From positions 1 through 17,540 of the forward strand of contig DAEV01000073.1 of assembly GCA_002509495.1 (NCBI GenBank): a stretch of 17,540 nucleotides of DNA, written 5' to 3'. Under the pieces are notes generated by a model. The model did not search any database, was not told the origin of the DNA, and saw only the letters and a list, made by a program, of their open reading frames with translations. This DNA is from Methanolinea sp. UBA473 (lineage in GTDB: Archaea; Halobacteriota; Methanomicrobia; Methanomicrobiales; Methanospirillaceae). The stretch's first letter is position 1, and each line of letters opens with the position of its first letter. Of the stretch, positions 8,395 to 14,771 are shown piece after piece. Both the position numbers and the translations under genes were made by a program.

Positions 8395-9072
8395 TCACTC
8401 CGCCTCCTTCTTCCATCCCTTCCGGACATACCAGTCATATTCGTGGATCCACTGGTCCTTGTTGAACTTGACGAGGTCCCAGAAGTAATCCCGCCGCTGT
8501 CGATGATATGCTTCCTGTTCAGGGTACCGGATCTCCCCACGGATCGACCGGACGAGTGTCTTACCAAGATCCGCCGCACTCTTTTTCGCGGGATTGAGCG
8601 CCAGGGGGTCCCTTCCGAGTCCAACCCCGATCCCTCCTACCGTTGTGGCTCCAAGGTTCTTCAATACCTGGTTCATATACCCCACCACCCCGTCATAATT
8701 GGGCCCCCCCGACGTGCAGACAGCGCAGGCATACTTCCCTGTGAGCATCTGGCAATGCATGGCATCCGCCATCCGGTCGAAGACTGCTTTTAACGGGGCG
8801 GTGATCGAGTCGATGTAGTTGGGAGATCCGATGACGATCCCGTCCGCATTCAGCATTTTTTCCAGGAGATCGGGGAAATCATCGACCAGGGTGCAGTCCC
8901 CGCTCGCATAGCACGATGTGCATGCCGTACAGTACCCGATATCCAGGGAATAGATATCCACGAGTTCGGTCTCCGCTCCCATACTTTCTGCGCCCTGCAG
9001 AACCGCGTCCACGAGCTGACGCGTCCTGCTCTCGCTGCCCCGCGGGCTCGCGCTCAATCCAAGCACCTTCAT
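8395..9072 (-). CDS. Iron-sulfur flavoprotein (Isf-like, NADPH-dependent FMN reductase fold)
   Basis: The 225-residue protein starts with the flavodoxin-like M-K-V-L-G-L-S-A-S-P-R-G phosphate loop for FMN. It carries the compact Isf cysteine motif with C48, C51, C54 and C60 (C-x2-C-x2-C-x5-C), known to hold a [4Fe-4S] cluster in Methanosarcina Isf. The conserved G-S-P-N-Y-I-D-S-I-T-A-P-L-K segment (about 82-95) is present. Isf proteins are homodimers that pass electrons from ferredoxin, and some reduce O2 or H2O2. The C-terminal 45 residues are aromatic and charged and may be used in oligomerisation. It reads towards the exporter gene but the 150-base gap suggests separate promoters. Its own promoter region holds the inverted repeat at 9083-9101. 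Confidence 0.9.
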   Translation of the reverse strand: MKVLGLSASPRGSESRTRQLVDAVLQGAESMGAETELVDIYSLDIGYCTACTSCYASGDCTLVDDFPDLLEKMLNADGIVIGSPNYIDSITAPLKAVFDRMADAMHCQMLTGKYACAVCTSGGPNYDGVVGYMNQVLKNLGATTVGGIGVGLGRDPLALNPAKKSAADLGKTLVRSIRGEIRYPEQEAYHRQRRDYFWDLVKFNKDQWIHEYDWYVRKGWKKEAE

Positions 9073-9082
9073 TCTGAATCCA

Positions 9083-9101
9083 CTCCAGACGGTGTCTGGA
9101 G
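9083..9101 (-). promoter_or_regulatory. Perfect 19-bp inverted repeat between TATA box and ATG of the iron-sulfur flavoprotein gene
   Basis: CTCCAGACGGTGTCTGGAG is a perfect palindrome with 8-bp arms and a 3-bp centre. It begins 10 bases upstream of the ATG. A minus-strand TATA-like ATATCTTTAT at 9111-9120 lies just beyond it, placing the expected transcription start (about 9089) inside the repeat. That is where archaeal repressors typically bind. The regulator is unknown. A role as an RNA hairpin in the leader is the alternative. Confidence 0.55.
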
Positions 9102-9228
9102 GTGGACGGGATAAAGATATCGAAAAAAGGCGGGGAAGATCGCTCGCAAATCAAGGATGAATCCCCCCCTCCCTCACAACGTATAGGGTATGAATCCTGC
9201 CCGCATCGCGATCCCGTGTCGCCCGGAA

Positions 9229-9819
9229 TTACGGGTAAGGGACAACACAGGTCAGCGGATACGGGACAGACCCCGGGGGCATGAGCCGGAGGGTGATCCT
9301 GTCGCCAGGAGATACGGGTGCCTCCGGAAAGAGGAGAAGATCGAACTGCTCGCCTGGTTCGAGGAGCATATCGTTGTCCGCACTGGAAAACGGGATTGTC
9401 CCCGACTTTTCGGAGATGATCCAGTGTCCGCTCATGAGTGGCGGATCGGTGATCGGTTGGAGCTGTTCGATCCGTGAGGGCGACATCACTTCGACCCGAA
9501 GGTTCCTCATGTCCAGGGCCCCCATCTCTCCAACGATCAGGCGGACACCATGAACAAGGAGAAGAATACGACGATCCACACCAGGGGGATTACCCGCGTA
9601 TTCGTACCTGACAGGGACGTTTTCAATCCTGTCGATCCCGGCGGGGAACAACTCGACCGATCCGTCCGCCATGATCGCGTGGGCTGAGACCCCAACAGAG
9701 CCGACGATTACTCCCTCCAGTGTGTTCTCATGACTTCCGGCCTGGCCGGGCTGGCCGGCCCACCACAGGACCATCCCCGTTGCCAGGATCATGAGAATGA
9801 GGATCCCATAGACTCTCAT
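9229..9819 (-). CDS. Membrane-anchored or secreted protein with archaellin-like C-terminal domain
   Basis: The 196-residue protein has one N-terminal hydrophobic segment (about 4-21, V-Y-G-I-L-I-L-M-I-L-A) and then an extracytoplasmic beta-rich body. The C-terminal third follows the archaellin pattern: H-W-I-I-S at 132-136, S-A-D-N-D at 146-150, L-L-E-P-G-E-Q-F-D-L at 152-161, L-S-like strand, then L-R-L-M-P-P-G-S at 177-184 and a final V-V-P-Y-P. The N-terminus lacks the class III (pilin-type) signal peptide and the hydrophobic archaellin core helix, so it is not a normal archaellin. GGAG lies 6 bases before the ATG, and a minus-strand ATAAAA at 9853-9858 can serve as TATA. The resemblance is judged by eye and function is unknown. 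Confidence 0.65.
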   Translation of the reverse strand: MRVYGILILMILATGMVLWWAGQPGQAGSHENTLEGVIVGSVGVSAHAIMADGSVELFPAGIDRIENVPVRYEYAGNPPGVDRRILLLVHGVRLIVGEMGALDMRNLRVEVMSPSRIEQLQPITDPPLMSGHWIISEKSGTIPFSSADNDMLLEPGEQFDLLLFPEAPVSPGDRITLRLMPPGSVPYPLTCVVPYP

Positions 9820-9978
9820 CGTTTCTCCAGTACGATAGAGTGGTCTGCAGGGTTTTATGGTTGCCGGAGACCGTCAGCAGCCGCCTTCCCGGACACCACA
9901 AAGAATAGATCCGGAAATGAACTTTGACGGCATAAGATAGTCTATCATCTCGCAGCCTAATTAGTATAGGGAAACACC

Positions 9979-10125
9979 ATGCAGTTGAAAGAACCACGAG
10001 ACGCCCGGAAGAACTGGCAGGATGAGTACAACAAATGGTGGAACAAGGCAAACGGCAACCGCCAGAAAGAGACGCCGTCGCAGGTCCCCGCAGAGAATGA
10101 AAACTCCGGCGGAGAAACCGATTAA
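9979..10125 (+). CDS. Small hydrophilic protein, 48 residues
   Basis: ATG at 9979 to TAA at 10123 encodes a 48-residue, highly charged protein rich in Lys, Glu, Asn and Gln, opening M-Q-L-K-E-P-R-D-A-R-K-N-W-Q-D-E-Y-N-K-W-W. An aromatic/charged helix in the first half is followed by a flexible Gly/Ser/Glu-rich tail. Codon choice looks like a real gene. A weak AGGG precedes the start by 6 bases, and an AT-rich stretch with a GATAG-T-CTATC palindrome (9936-9946) lies about 35 bases upstream. The opposite strand has an overlapping hydrophobic frame (9961-10398) that is best explained as its shadow. No family is recognised. Confidence 0.5.
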   Translation: MQLKEPRDARKNWQDEYNKWWNKANGNRQKETPSQVPAENENSGGETD

Positions 10126-10202
10126 TCCGAACTTTTCCTGAAATTTGCTTATTTGATTGTTGTTTGGGTGTGATGCAGCCTCTTCTGAGAAAGGAGACCC
10201 TC

Positions 10203-10233
10203 CCTTCGGGACGCCAGTACCACCTCCCGAAGG
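10203..10233. repeat. 9-bp inverted repeat downstream of the META lipoprotein gene
   Basis: CCTTCGGGA (10203-10211) pairs with TCCCGAAGG (10225-10233) across a 13-nt loop. It lies about 80 bases beyond the 3' end of the minus-strand META-domain gene and 78 bases beyond the end of the plus-strand small gene. It could be a shared 3'-end structure for these converging genes. Confidence 0.35.
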
Positions 10234-10309
10234 ATACTCTTCCATCCCTTTCGTGAAAACGGGAATCCGTCCCTGGTTCTCCAAAAAAATTGTGTACAGG
10301 AGTCTCTTG

Positions 10310-10831
10310 TTACGAGGAGCGGGTAAATACGATGACGCTTCCCAGCCTGGACCGGATGGAGAGTGTCTGGTCTCCTTCGACTGCATAGCTCTCAGCATCC
10401 TGCAGGATCTGGAAGTACGTGGTCTCCTGGGCGCTCGTCGCCTCGCAATACATGAGCGTCGAGATGATGGGTCCGATCGCGATCTCTTTCCCGAACTCTG
10501 TTATCCTGCCCGAGAGGGTATAGGATGAACCGTAGCCATTGCACCCGCCATTCCCTCCGAGGTTTCCGGAGTCGTCGAATGCAGCGGTAATTTTTGCATT
10601 CAGGACGGGCACCGGGGCAGAGCCCCCCTGCAGTCCCATCTCCCTGACTGTCCAGGTTCCAAGAAGAGCAGGATCCACCTCGAATGCCTGAGTGGAGGCA
10701 GGTGTTGGCGTGACTGGCACCGTCGTCGCGGGCGTGGTTGTAACCGGGGGTGCGGGGGACTGGCTCGTGCACCCTGCGATCAGCACCGCGAGGACCGCAC
10801 AGGCAACTACAATTGCAAAGGATACTTTCAT
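10310..10831 (-). CDS. META-domain lipoprotein (DUF306 / HslJ-like)
   Basis: The 173-residue protein begins with a lipoprotein signal peptide ending L-I-A-G-C, with C21 the likely lipidated residue. A Pro/Thr-rich spacer (about 22-48), typical of archaeal surface proteins, follows. The remainder is a META domain: G-T-W-T-V at about 58-62, A-A-F-D-D-S-G-N-L-G-G-N-G-G-C-N-G-Y in the middle, then I-S-T-L-M-Y-C-E and a C-terminal strand region. In bacteria META proteins include the heat-inducible HslJ; their role is not well defined. It is anchored on the outer face of the cytoplasmic membrane. An AGGGGAA ribosome-binding site lies just before the ATG. Confidence 0.88.
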   Translation of the reverse strand: MKVSFAIVVACAVLAVLIAGCTSQSPAPPVTTTPATTVPVTPTPASTQAFEVDPALLGTWTVREMGLQGGSAPVPVLNAKITAAFDDSGNLGGNGGCNGYGSSYTLSGRITEFGKEIAIGPIISTLMYCEATSAQETTYFQILQDAESYAVEGDQTLSIRSRLGSVIVFTRSS

Positions 10832-11005
10832 AGTTCCCCTTTATCTGAAACCCTTTTAATGCTTGACAATTCGTGGAAAAATTTGAACCAAAAGTAGAAA
10901 ACTCATTTTTTTGTTGTGTGCAGGGAAAGGAAATCTCTTCATTCCAGGGGGAGGGTCTTTTACAGACCCCGGTCCGGTGATGGGACGGTCCGGCAGTCCC
11001 TGATC

Positions 11006-11908
11006 TCAGTAGAACGAGTATCCATCGATATAATGATACGACACCCGGGTCTTACGGGAAGTATAACCAAGCGAACGGGCTTTTTCATAACAGGCTGCGG
11101 CACGATCCTCCTGCCCCAGGATCTCCAGGCAGTATCCCTTTTCGTAATATGCTGCCCCGCATGCCGGGTCGATTGCAAGGACCCGGTCATACTCGTGGAT
11201 CGCCTCCTCGTTCCGGCGCCATCCCGCAAGGCATAATCCCTCCTCGAACCATGCCCTGGTCTTTCCTGGATCGAGCCGGATTGCCTTCTCGAAGTACCCG
11301 ACCGCCTGCTCGAACAAGCCCTGATGGCTCATGCATATCCCAAGCGAGATCCAGGTATCGGAATTCTGTGGGTCCAGCTCGAGTGCTTTTGTATAACAGG
11401 TGGAAGCCTCCCTGAATTGTTTCGATCGAAGCAAGGCGTCCCCCTTTCCGATCCAGGCATCCAGGTAATCACCGTTCAGCGCGAGGGCATCGTTGAAAAA
11501 ACCGATCGCTTCCCGGTACTTCCGAAGCCCGGCCAGGCACCTTCCGATCCCTGCCCGGATGTCGGGAGCCGAGGGATTGAGTTTCAGATCTTTTTCATAC
11601 CAGGTGATCGCATCCTGGAATCGTCCCTGTTTTTCAAGACAGATGGCCATACCTGCCAGGGCATCAGGATTCTTCGGATCGATCGCGAGGATCCTGTCGC
11701 ATACCGTTCCGGCTTCTTCGTAACGTCCCAGGTGTTCCAGGCAGAGGGCCCGGCCGGCCATTGCATGGACATCCATTTCGTCGTGTTCCAGGTAACGGAG
11801 GAAGCATGACAGGGCCCGGGCGTAGTCCCCGCGAAAAAGAAGGTCCTCTGCATATTCAAGGTCGCGATCCCGTGTCTTCCTCCGGAAGAATCCAAGAATG
11901 TGTACCAT
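11006..11908 (-). CDS. Tetratricopeptide repeat protein, 300 residues
   Basis: Nearly the whole protein (about 14-285) consists of about eight 34-residue TPR units, recognisable by the spacing of G-x-Y-x-x-A and A-L-x-L-D-P. Examples are G-R-Y-E-E-A-G-T-V-C-D-R-I-L-A-I-D-P and F-E-Q-A-V-G-Y-F-E-K-A-I-R-L-D-P. The N-terminus has a basic F-F-R-R-K-T-R-D-R start without a signal peptide, and the C-terminus ends in a Tyr-rich tail. TPR superhelices bind partner proteins; the partner is unknown. A clear TATA box (minus strand, 11960-11971) sits 52 bases upstream, in the divergent gap shared with the ATPase gene. Confidence 0.9.
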   Translation of the reverse strand: MVHILGFFRRKTRDRDLEYAEDLLFRGDYARALSCFLRYLEHDEMDVHAMAGRALCLEHLGRYEEAGTVCDRILAIDPKNPDALAGMAICLEKQGRFQDAITWYEKDLKLNPSAPDIRAGIGRCLAGLRKYREAIGFFNDALALNGDYLDAWIGKGDALLRSKQFREASTCYTKALELDPQNSDTWISLGICMSHQGLFEQAVGYFEKAIRLDPGKTRAWFEEGLCLAGWRRNEEAIHEYDRVLAIDPACGAAYYEKGYCLEILGQEDRAAACYEKARSLGYTSRKTRVSYHYIDGYSFY

Positions 11909-11959
11909 CCCCCAAACACCCTGGTGCCGGCCCTTCGAATACCTCTAGAGAACGTCATC

Positions 11960-11971
11960 CTATAAAAAATT
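11960..11971 (-). promoter_or_regulatory. TATA box of the 300-residue TPR gene
   Basis: On the minus strand the sequence reads AATTTTTTATAG. The expected start site near 11940 gives a leader of about 30 bases that ends in GGGGG directly before the ATG. Confidence 0.55.
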
Positions 11972-12077
11972 TCACACGGTTTTCGTCCTGCGAAGGCCAC
12001 CTTATACTCCCCGGTAACCTGCGACTATCGGAATGGAAGGAATAGTATATCGCGGGACGGTGCATTACTCTTTTTTA

Positions 12078-12800
12078 ATGCATATCAAGGCACTGCAGTT
12101 CCTCCATGACGAGTATCCCACGGACCGGCATTATCCCTTCAACCTGGATATTTTCCAAAAGACCGACTGCATCTCTTTTTCCCGCCCGGTCACCTTCTTC
12201 ATCGGGGAGAACGGTACAGGAAAATCGACGCTCCTGCGGGCGATCGCAAAAAAATGCAATATTCACATCTGGAAAGAAGAAGGAAGACAAAGGTACTGCT
12301 ACAACAAGTACGAGAACGAGCTGTACCGGTACATCGACGTCGAGTGGACCGGAAGGAGGGTCACGGGATCGTTCTTTGCATCCGAGACGTTCCGCCACTT
12401 CGCAGAGATCCTTGATGAATGGGCGATTGCCGATCCAGGGGCCCTGAACTACTTTGGAGATGCATCCCTCGTGGACAGGTCCCACGGACAGTCCCACATG
12501 GCGTTTTTTGCCAGCCGGTACGATTCAGAGGGGCTGTTCCTGCTCGATGAACCCGAGAATGCGTTGTCCCCGAGAACCCAGATCGAGCTGTTGAAACTGC
12601 TCCGGAAAGTGACGTCCGGGGCAGATCTTCAGTTCCTCATCGCCACCCACTCCCCAATCCTGCTCGCATATCCCGATGCGGATATCTACAGTTTCGACAC
12701 GAAACCGATTACCAGGATCCGGTACGAAGAGACAGAGTATTACAAACTCTACAGGGATTTCCTCAATAACAGGGAAAAATATCTCGAAAGTTCATCTTAA
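12078..12800 (+). CDS. AAA / ABC-type ATPase of the COG3910 group
   Basis: The 240-residue protein is a compact stand-alone ABC/SMC-like ATPase. Motifs seen are Walker A G-E-N-G-T-G-K-S-T at 43-51, a signature-like S-H-G-Q-S-H at 135-140, Walker B L-F-L-L-D-E-P-E at 153-160, A-L-S-P, and the switch A-T-H-S-P-I-L-L-A-Y-P at 189-199. The ending R-Y-E-E-T-E-Y-Y-K-L-Y-R-D-F-L-N-N is also typical. The role of this group is unknown. Start choice: the frame also opens at ATG 12033, but family members begin with a short M-x-I-K-x-L strand as here, and TATA-like AGTATAT at 12044-12050 would yield a nearly leaderless message from 12078. An upstream CTTATACT at 12001 would instead suit 12033. Confidence 0.87.
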   Translation: MHIKALQFLHDEYPTDRHYPFNLDIFQKTDCISFSRPVTFFIGENGTGKSTLLRAIAKKCNIHIWKEEGRQRYCYNKYENELYRYIDVEWTGRRVTGSFFASETFRHFAEILDEWAIADPGALNYFGDASLVDRSHGQSHMAFFASRYDSEGLFLLDEPENALSPRTQIELLKLLRKVTSGADLQFLIATHSPILLAYPDADIYSFDTKPITRIRYEETEYYKLYRDFLNNREKYLESSS

Positions 12801-13047
12801 CAGAAAACCGGGTAACTCCGCACCGCGCCCCAACGACTCCCGTTCAATGGGATGGCAACGATCTGTCTGTTTTCATCTCTTCCACCCAATCCTCATTTTG
12901 CGAAACGAAGTCATGACATTGCTTTAAAAAAAAAGCATCGTGATGAACGGCACGGGAAGGAGGATCCTCTCCTCTCCCCGCACCGCATTTCCCCCTGTCC
13001 CTCCTGTGGCAGGAGAATGTCGAAAGTTGGGGCACAAGCAGCTGAAT

Positions 13048-13060
13048 GCCGCCTAGCGGC
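13048..13060. repeat. Short hairpin over the stop codon of the 132-residue TPR gene
   Basis: GCCGC-CTA-GCGGC is a perfect 5-bp stem whose loop is the minus-strand TAG stop codon. It is the only structure seen in the 252-base gap (12801-13052) between the converging ATPase and TPR genes. That gap otherwise contains only an A-tract near 12925 and frames of poor composition. Confidence 0.3.
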
Positions 13061-13451
13061 CGCAATAGAGTTCGATTGATTTTCCAATGCAATCCGTTGC
13101 CTCGGTGTGTCTCCCAATCGCCTTCAGGCTCATTCCCTTGTTGAACCATGCATCTGCATGAAAGGGATCGAGCCTGAGGGCCTGATCATAATAGGCGATT
13201 GCCTGTTCATGCTGGCCGAGGCAGTCTGTACAATCCCCCAGCATGGCGAATGCCCCGGCGTGCCGCGGATCCAGAGAGATAACCGACTGCAGGTATTCTA
13301 CCGCTGTCTGGTGATCCCCCGCCATTGCCTTTTCCTGCGCCTGCTTGATCAGGTAATTGGTCCTGTCAGAGACGCCGTTATGGCTGAACCTGTGCATTGT
13401 TTCTCCCTCCCCGGTCACATGGTGTGCATTCAGCTGCCCTGTGACCGCCAT
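13053..13451 (-). CDS. Short tetratricopeptide repeat protein, 132 residues
   Basis: The protein holds about three TPR units: A-G-D-H-Q-T-A-V-E-Y-L-Q-S-V-I-S-L-D-P, L-G-Q-H-E-Q-A-I-A-Y-Y-D-Q-A-L-R-L-D-P and I-G-R-H-T-E-A-T-D-C-I-G-K-S-I-E-L, with an unstructured, His/Asn-containing N-terminus. It presumably mediates protein contact; no partner is evident. The ATG at 13449-13451 is chosen. The frame is open 20 codons further to a TTG, but that extension overlaps the leader. An internal ATG at 13395-13397 is also possible. A strong TATA box lies at 13542-13553. Repeat consensus is similar to the larger TPR gene 1.5 kb away, but the units are not copies of it. Confidence 0.82.
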   Translation of the reverse strand: MAVTGQLNAHHVTGEGETMHRFSHNGVSDRTNYLIKQAQEKAMAGDHQTAVEYLQSVISLDPRHAGAFAMLGDCTDCLGQHEQAIAYYDQALRLDPFHADAWFNKGMSLKAIGRHTEATDCIGKSIELYCGR

Positions 13452-13484
13452 CGTGTCTTTTTCCGGTTTTAATAAGGATTTGCA

Positions 13485-13503
13485 CAATATTATTGCAATA
13501 TTG
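13485..13503. promoter_or_regulatory. 7-bp inverted repeat in the leader of the short TPR gene
   Basis: CAATATT and AATATTG flank ATTGC. The repeat sits about 18-36 bases downstream of the start site predicted from the TATA box, making it a possible operator or leader hairpin. No regulator is known. Confidence 0.35.
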
Positions 13504-13541
13504 GTCTGCAATCTGAACTGCTTCCAGGTATGCCTTGCAAA

Positions 13542-13553
13542 CTTTTATATATC
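13542..13553 (-). promoter_or_regulatory. TATA box of the short TPR gene
   Basis: On the minus strand the sequence reads GATATATAAAAG. It predicts a start near 13521 and a leader of about 70 bases. A second match, TATATATAAAAT, lies upstream near 13566-13577 in the same AT-rich block. Confidence 0.55.
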
Positions 13554-13579
13554 AAATACTCCAAAAATTTTATATATAC

Positions 13580-14416
13580 AATAATTTATAGAACTAAAAA
13601 TTATTTTATTAGTTATAGGTTACCAAACCCCGGCCATGGGGAGGACTCTCAGGCCTAGTGCCGCAACCTTGCCGCAGTTTCTGGTTCCAGGCCCTGCAAT
13701 CATCATCCGGGTTAAAAATTAAAAAATATCGCAGGGTACCAATCGGGGATATTTTCCAATCATTCCTTTATCGGATTGGAACACTGAAATCAGACCGCTT
13801 GACTGGAGGCCAATTCATCCTAATGGCCGGACGGGATAGAACAGGATTCCTGTACTGCTTACGGGACCGGAAAAAAAACATGAGTGGAGGATGATTGTAT
13901 TGGTATTCGGGCTGGTACTGATTTTTTTTTGGTGTGTGTGCATGCACCCCGGATTGAACCGCTGTCGTTAATGCCCGGCAATTCCTGACGATCCGTCGCT
14001 GCCAGGTAGATCCAGGGAGGAATTCAGGATGACAATCGCTCCTTCCAGGGTTATTGGTTCCCTGACACTCCAGTAGGTAGCATCCATGGCATAGGGATGG
14101 TTCCCCGTGTGAGTAATAGATACCCACACCCACCCCTTCTCGAGGATTGATAAAATAAATAGCGGAACTTTCTATTTTTTGTCACGTGGTTTCCCAGATC
14201 GGGCAATAAATCTGCCGGTTGCTCTCCCTCGATCCGGAAATGACCGGACGGGGAAATTCTTTCCCGATTCACAAACCTGGATCCTTTCCGGTTTATCCCT
14301 GACGAAGGGAGAGCGATCCCAAATCCCGGCTGACCTGTGAGGAGGGTGGTTTGACCCGATGTCCATAGGGAATGCCCGCAACCAGTGTGGAGTAAAATTA
14401 GGATTATTCTGATTAT
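13580..14416. other. About 0.9-kb stretch without a convincing gene
   Basis: Between the short TPR promoter and the hgc promoter no frame shows a recognisable domain or good codon use. Candidate frames at 13658-13894 (+), 13768-14133 (-), 14051-14272 (-) and 14172-14381 (-) are composition-poor. The first 50 bases are extremely AT-rich. A TATA-like TAAAATAAAT occurs at 14151-14160, and the region 14217-14318 can fold into a multi-stem structure described separately. The stretch could be a decayed gene remnant, a long regulatory region or a non-coding RNA locus. Confidence 0.5.
14217..14318 (+). ncRNA. Possible structured RNA: long closing stem around three hairpins
   Basis: GCTCTCCCT (14221-14229) pairs perfectly with AGGGAGAGC (14306-14314). 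The pairing extends outward by four more pairs (14217-14220 with 14315-14318), two of them U-G wobbles that work only in plus-strand RNA. Inside are three small hairpins: 14233-14237/14244-14248, 14251-14256/14260-14265 and 14273-14277/14290-14294. TATA-like TAAAATAAAT at 14151-14160 could start a transcript near 14182. It is not a tRNA, as no T-loop TTCRA is present. It lies about 105 bases upstream of the hgc TATA box. Chance folding of GC-rich DNA cannot be excluded. Confidence 0.3.
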
Positions 14417-14419
14417 TCT

Positions 14420-14433
14420 AAAATATATAAATA
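14420..14433 (+). promoter_or_regulatory. TATA box of the AbrB-like / hgcA / hgcB unit
   Basis: AAAATATATAAATA is the best TATA match of the window, in an AT-rich block that starts near 14393. A start site about 25 bases downstream falls near 14452, giving a leader of some 15 bases that contains GTGAGG before the first ATG at 14467. hgcA and hgcB follow with gaps too short for another promoter. Confidence 0.65.
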
Positions 14434-14466
14434 GTTTGAGACATAATCAATATAGTGAGGAATCAG

Positions 14467-14751
14467 ATGCCCAAAAAAATACAAGGCGAGGAGACGTCCG
14501 GCCGGGAAGGCACTCCGGGCGGATGCAGCCCCTATTCGTGCTGCAAGGTCGAATCGGTGCTGAGCGTGGATGAACGCGGACAGATGGTGCTTCCCAAAGA
14601 CGTAAGGGAAAAAGCCGGGATCCGGACCGGAGACAAGCTTGCACTGATCAGCTGGACGCGGGACGATACGGTCTGCTGCCTTGCCCTTATGAAGGTGGAG
14701 AACCTGAGCGGAATGGTCAAGGACGTTCTCGGGCCGCTGATGAACGAATAG
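14467..14751 (+). CDS. AbrB/MazE/SpoVT-type protein associated with hgcAB
   Basis: The 94-residue protein has an AbrB-like swapped-hairpin domain at about 28-65: V-E-S-V-L-S-V-D-E-R-G-Q-M-V-L-P-K-D-V-R-E-K-A-G-I, with G-D-K-L-A-L. Such domains bind DNA as dimers. Unlike ordinary AbrB proteins it carries cysteines before the domain (C20, C25, C26) and a vicinal pair after it (C70, C71), suggesting metal or thiol chemistry. Small proteins of this type are known next to hgcAB in many mercury methylators. GAGG 7 bases before ATG 14467 favours this start over the in-frame GTG at 14455. It is the first gene of the unit, 20 bases before hgcA. A role as regulator of hgcAB is an inference. Confidence 0.88.
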   Translation: MPKKIQGEETSGREGTPGGCSPYSCCKVESVLSVDERGQMVLPKDVREKAGIRTGDKLALISWTRDDTVCCLALMKVENLSGMVKDVLGPLMNE

Positions 14752-14771
14752 GACATCGGAGTTTTTAAGAT

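Noticed and set aside
9961..10398. 145-codon minus-strand frame with a hydrophobic C-terminus
   Set aside because: Hydrophobic part is the complement of the charged 48-residue ORF; the other end overlaps the META lipoprotein gene in another frame.
13945..13960. GGATTGAACC, resembling the complement of a tRNA T-arm
   Set aside because: The flanking bases do not form a T-stem and no acceptor, D or anticodon arms can be drawn around it.
13768..14133. 121-codon minus-strand frame in the gene-poor stretch
   Set aside because: No domain, mixed low-quality composition, no ribosome-binding site; treated as non-coding.
14217..14318. Four-way-junction fold read as a tRNA
   Set aside because: No T-loop TTCRA, no plausible anticodon arm and no CCA-like end; kept only as a possible other RNA.
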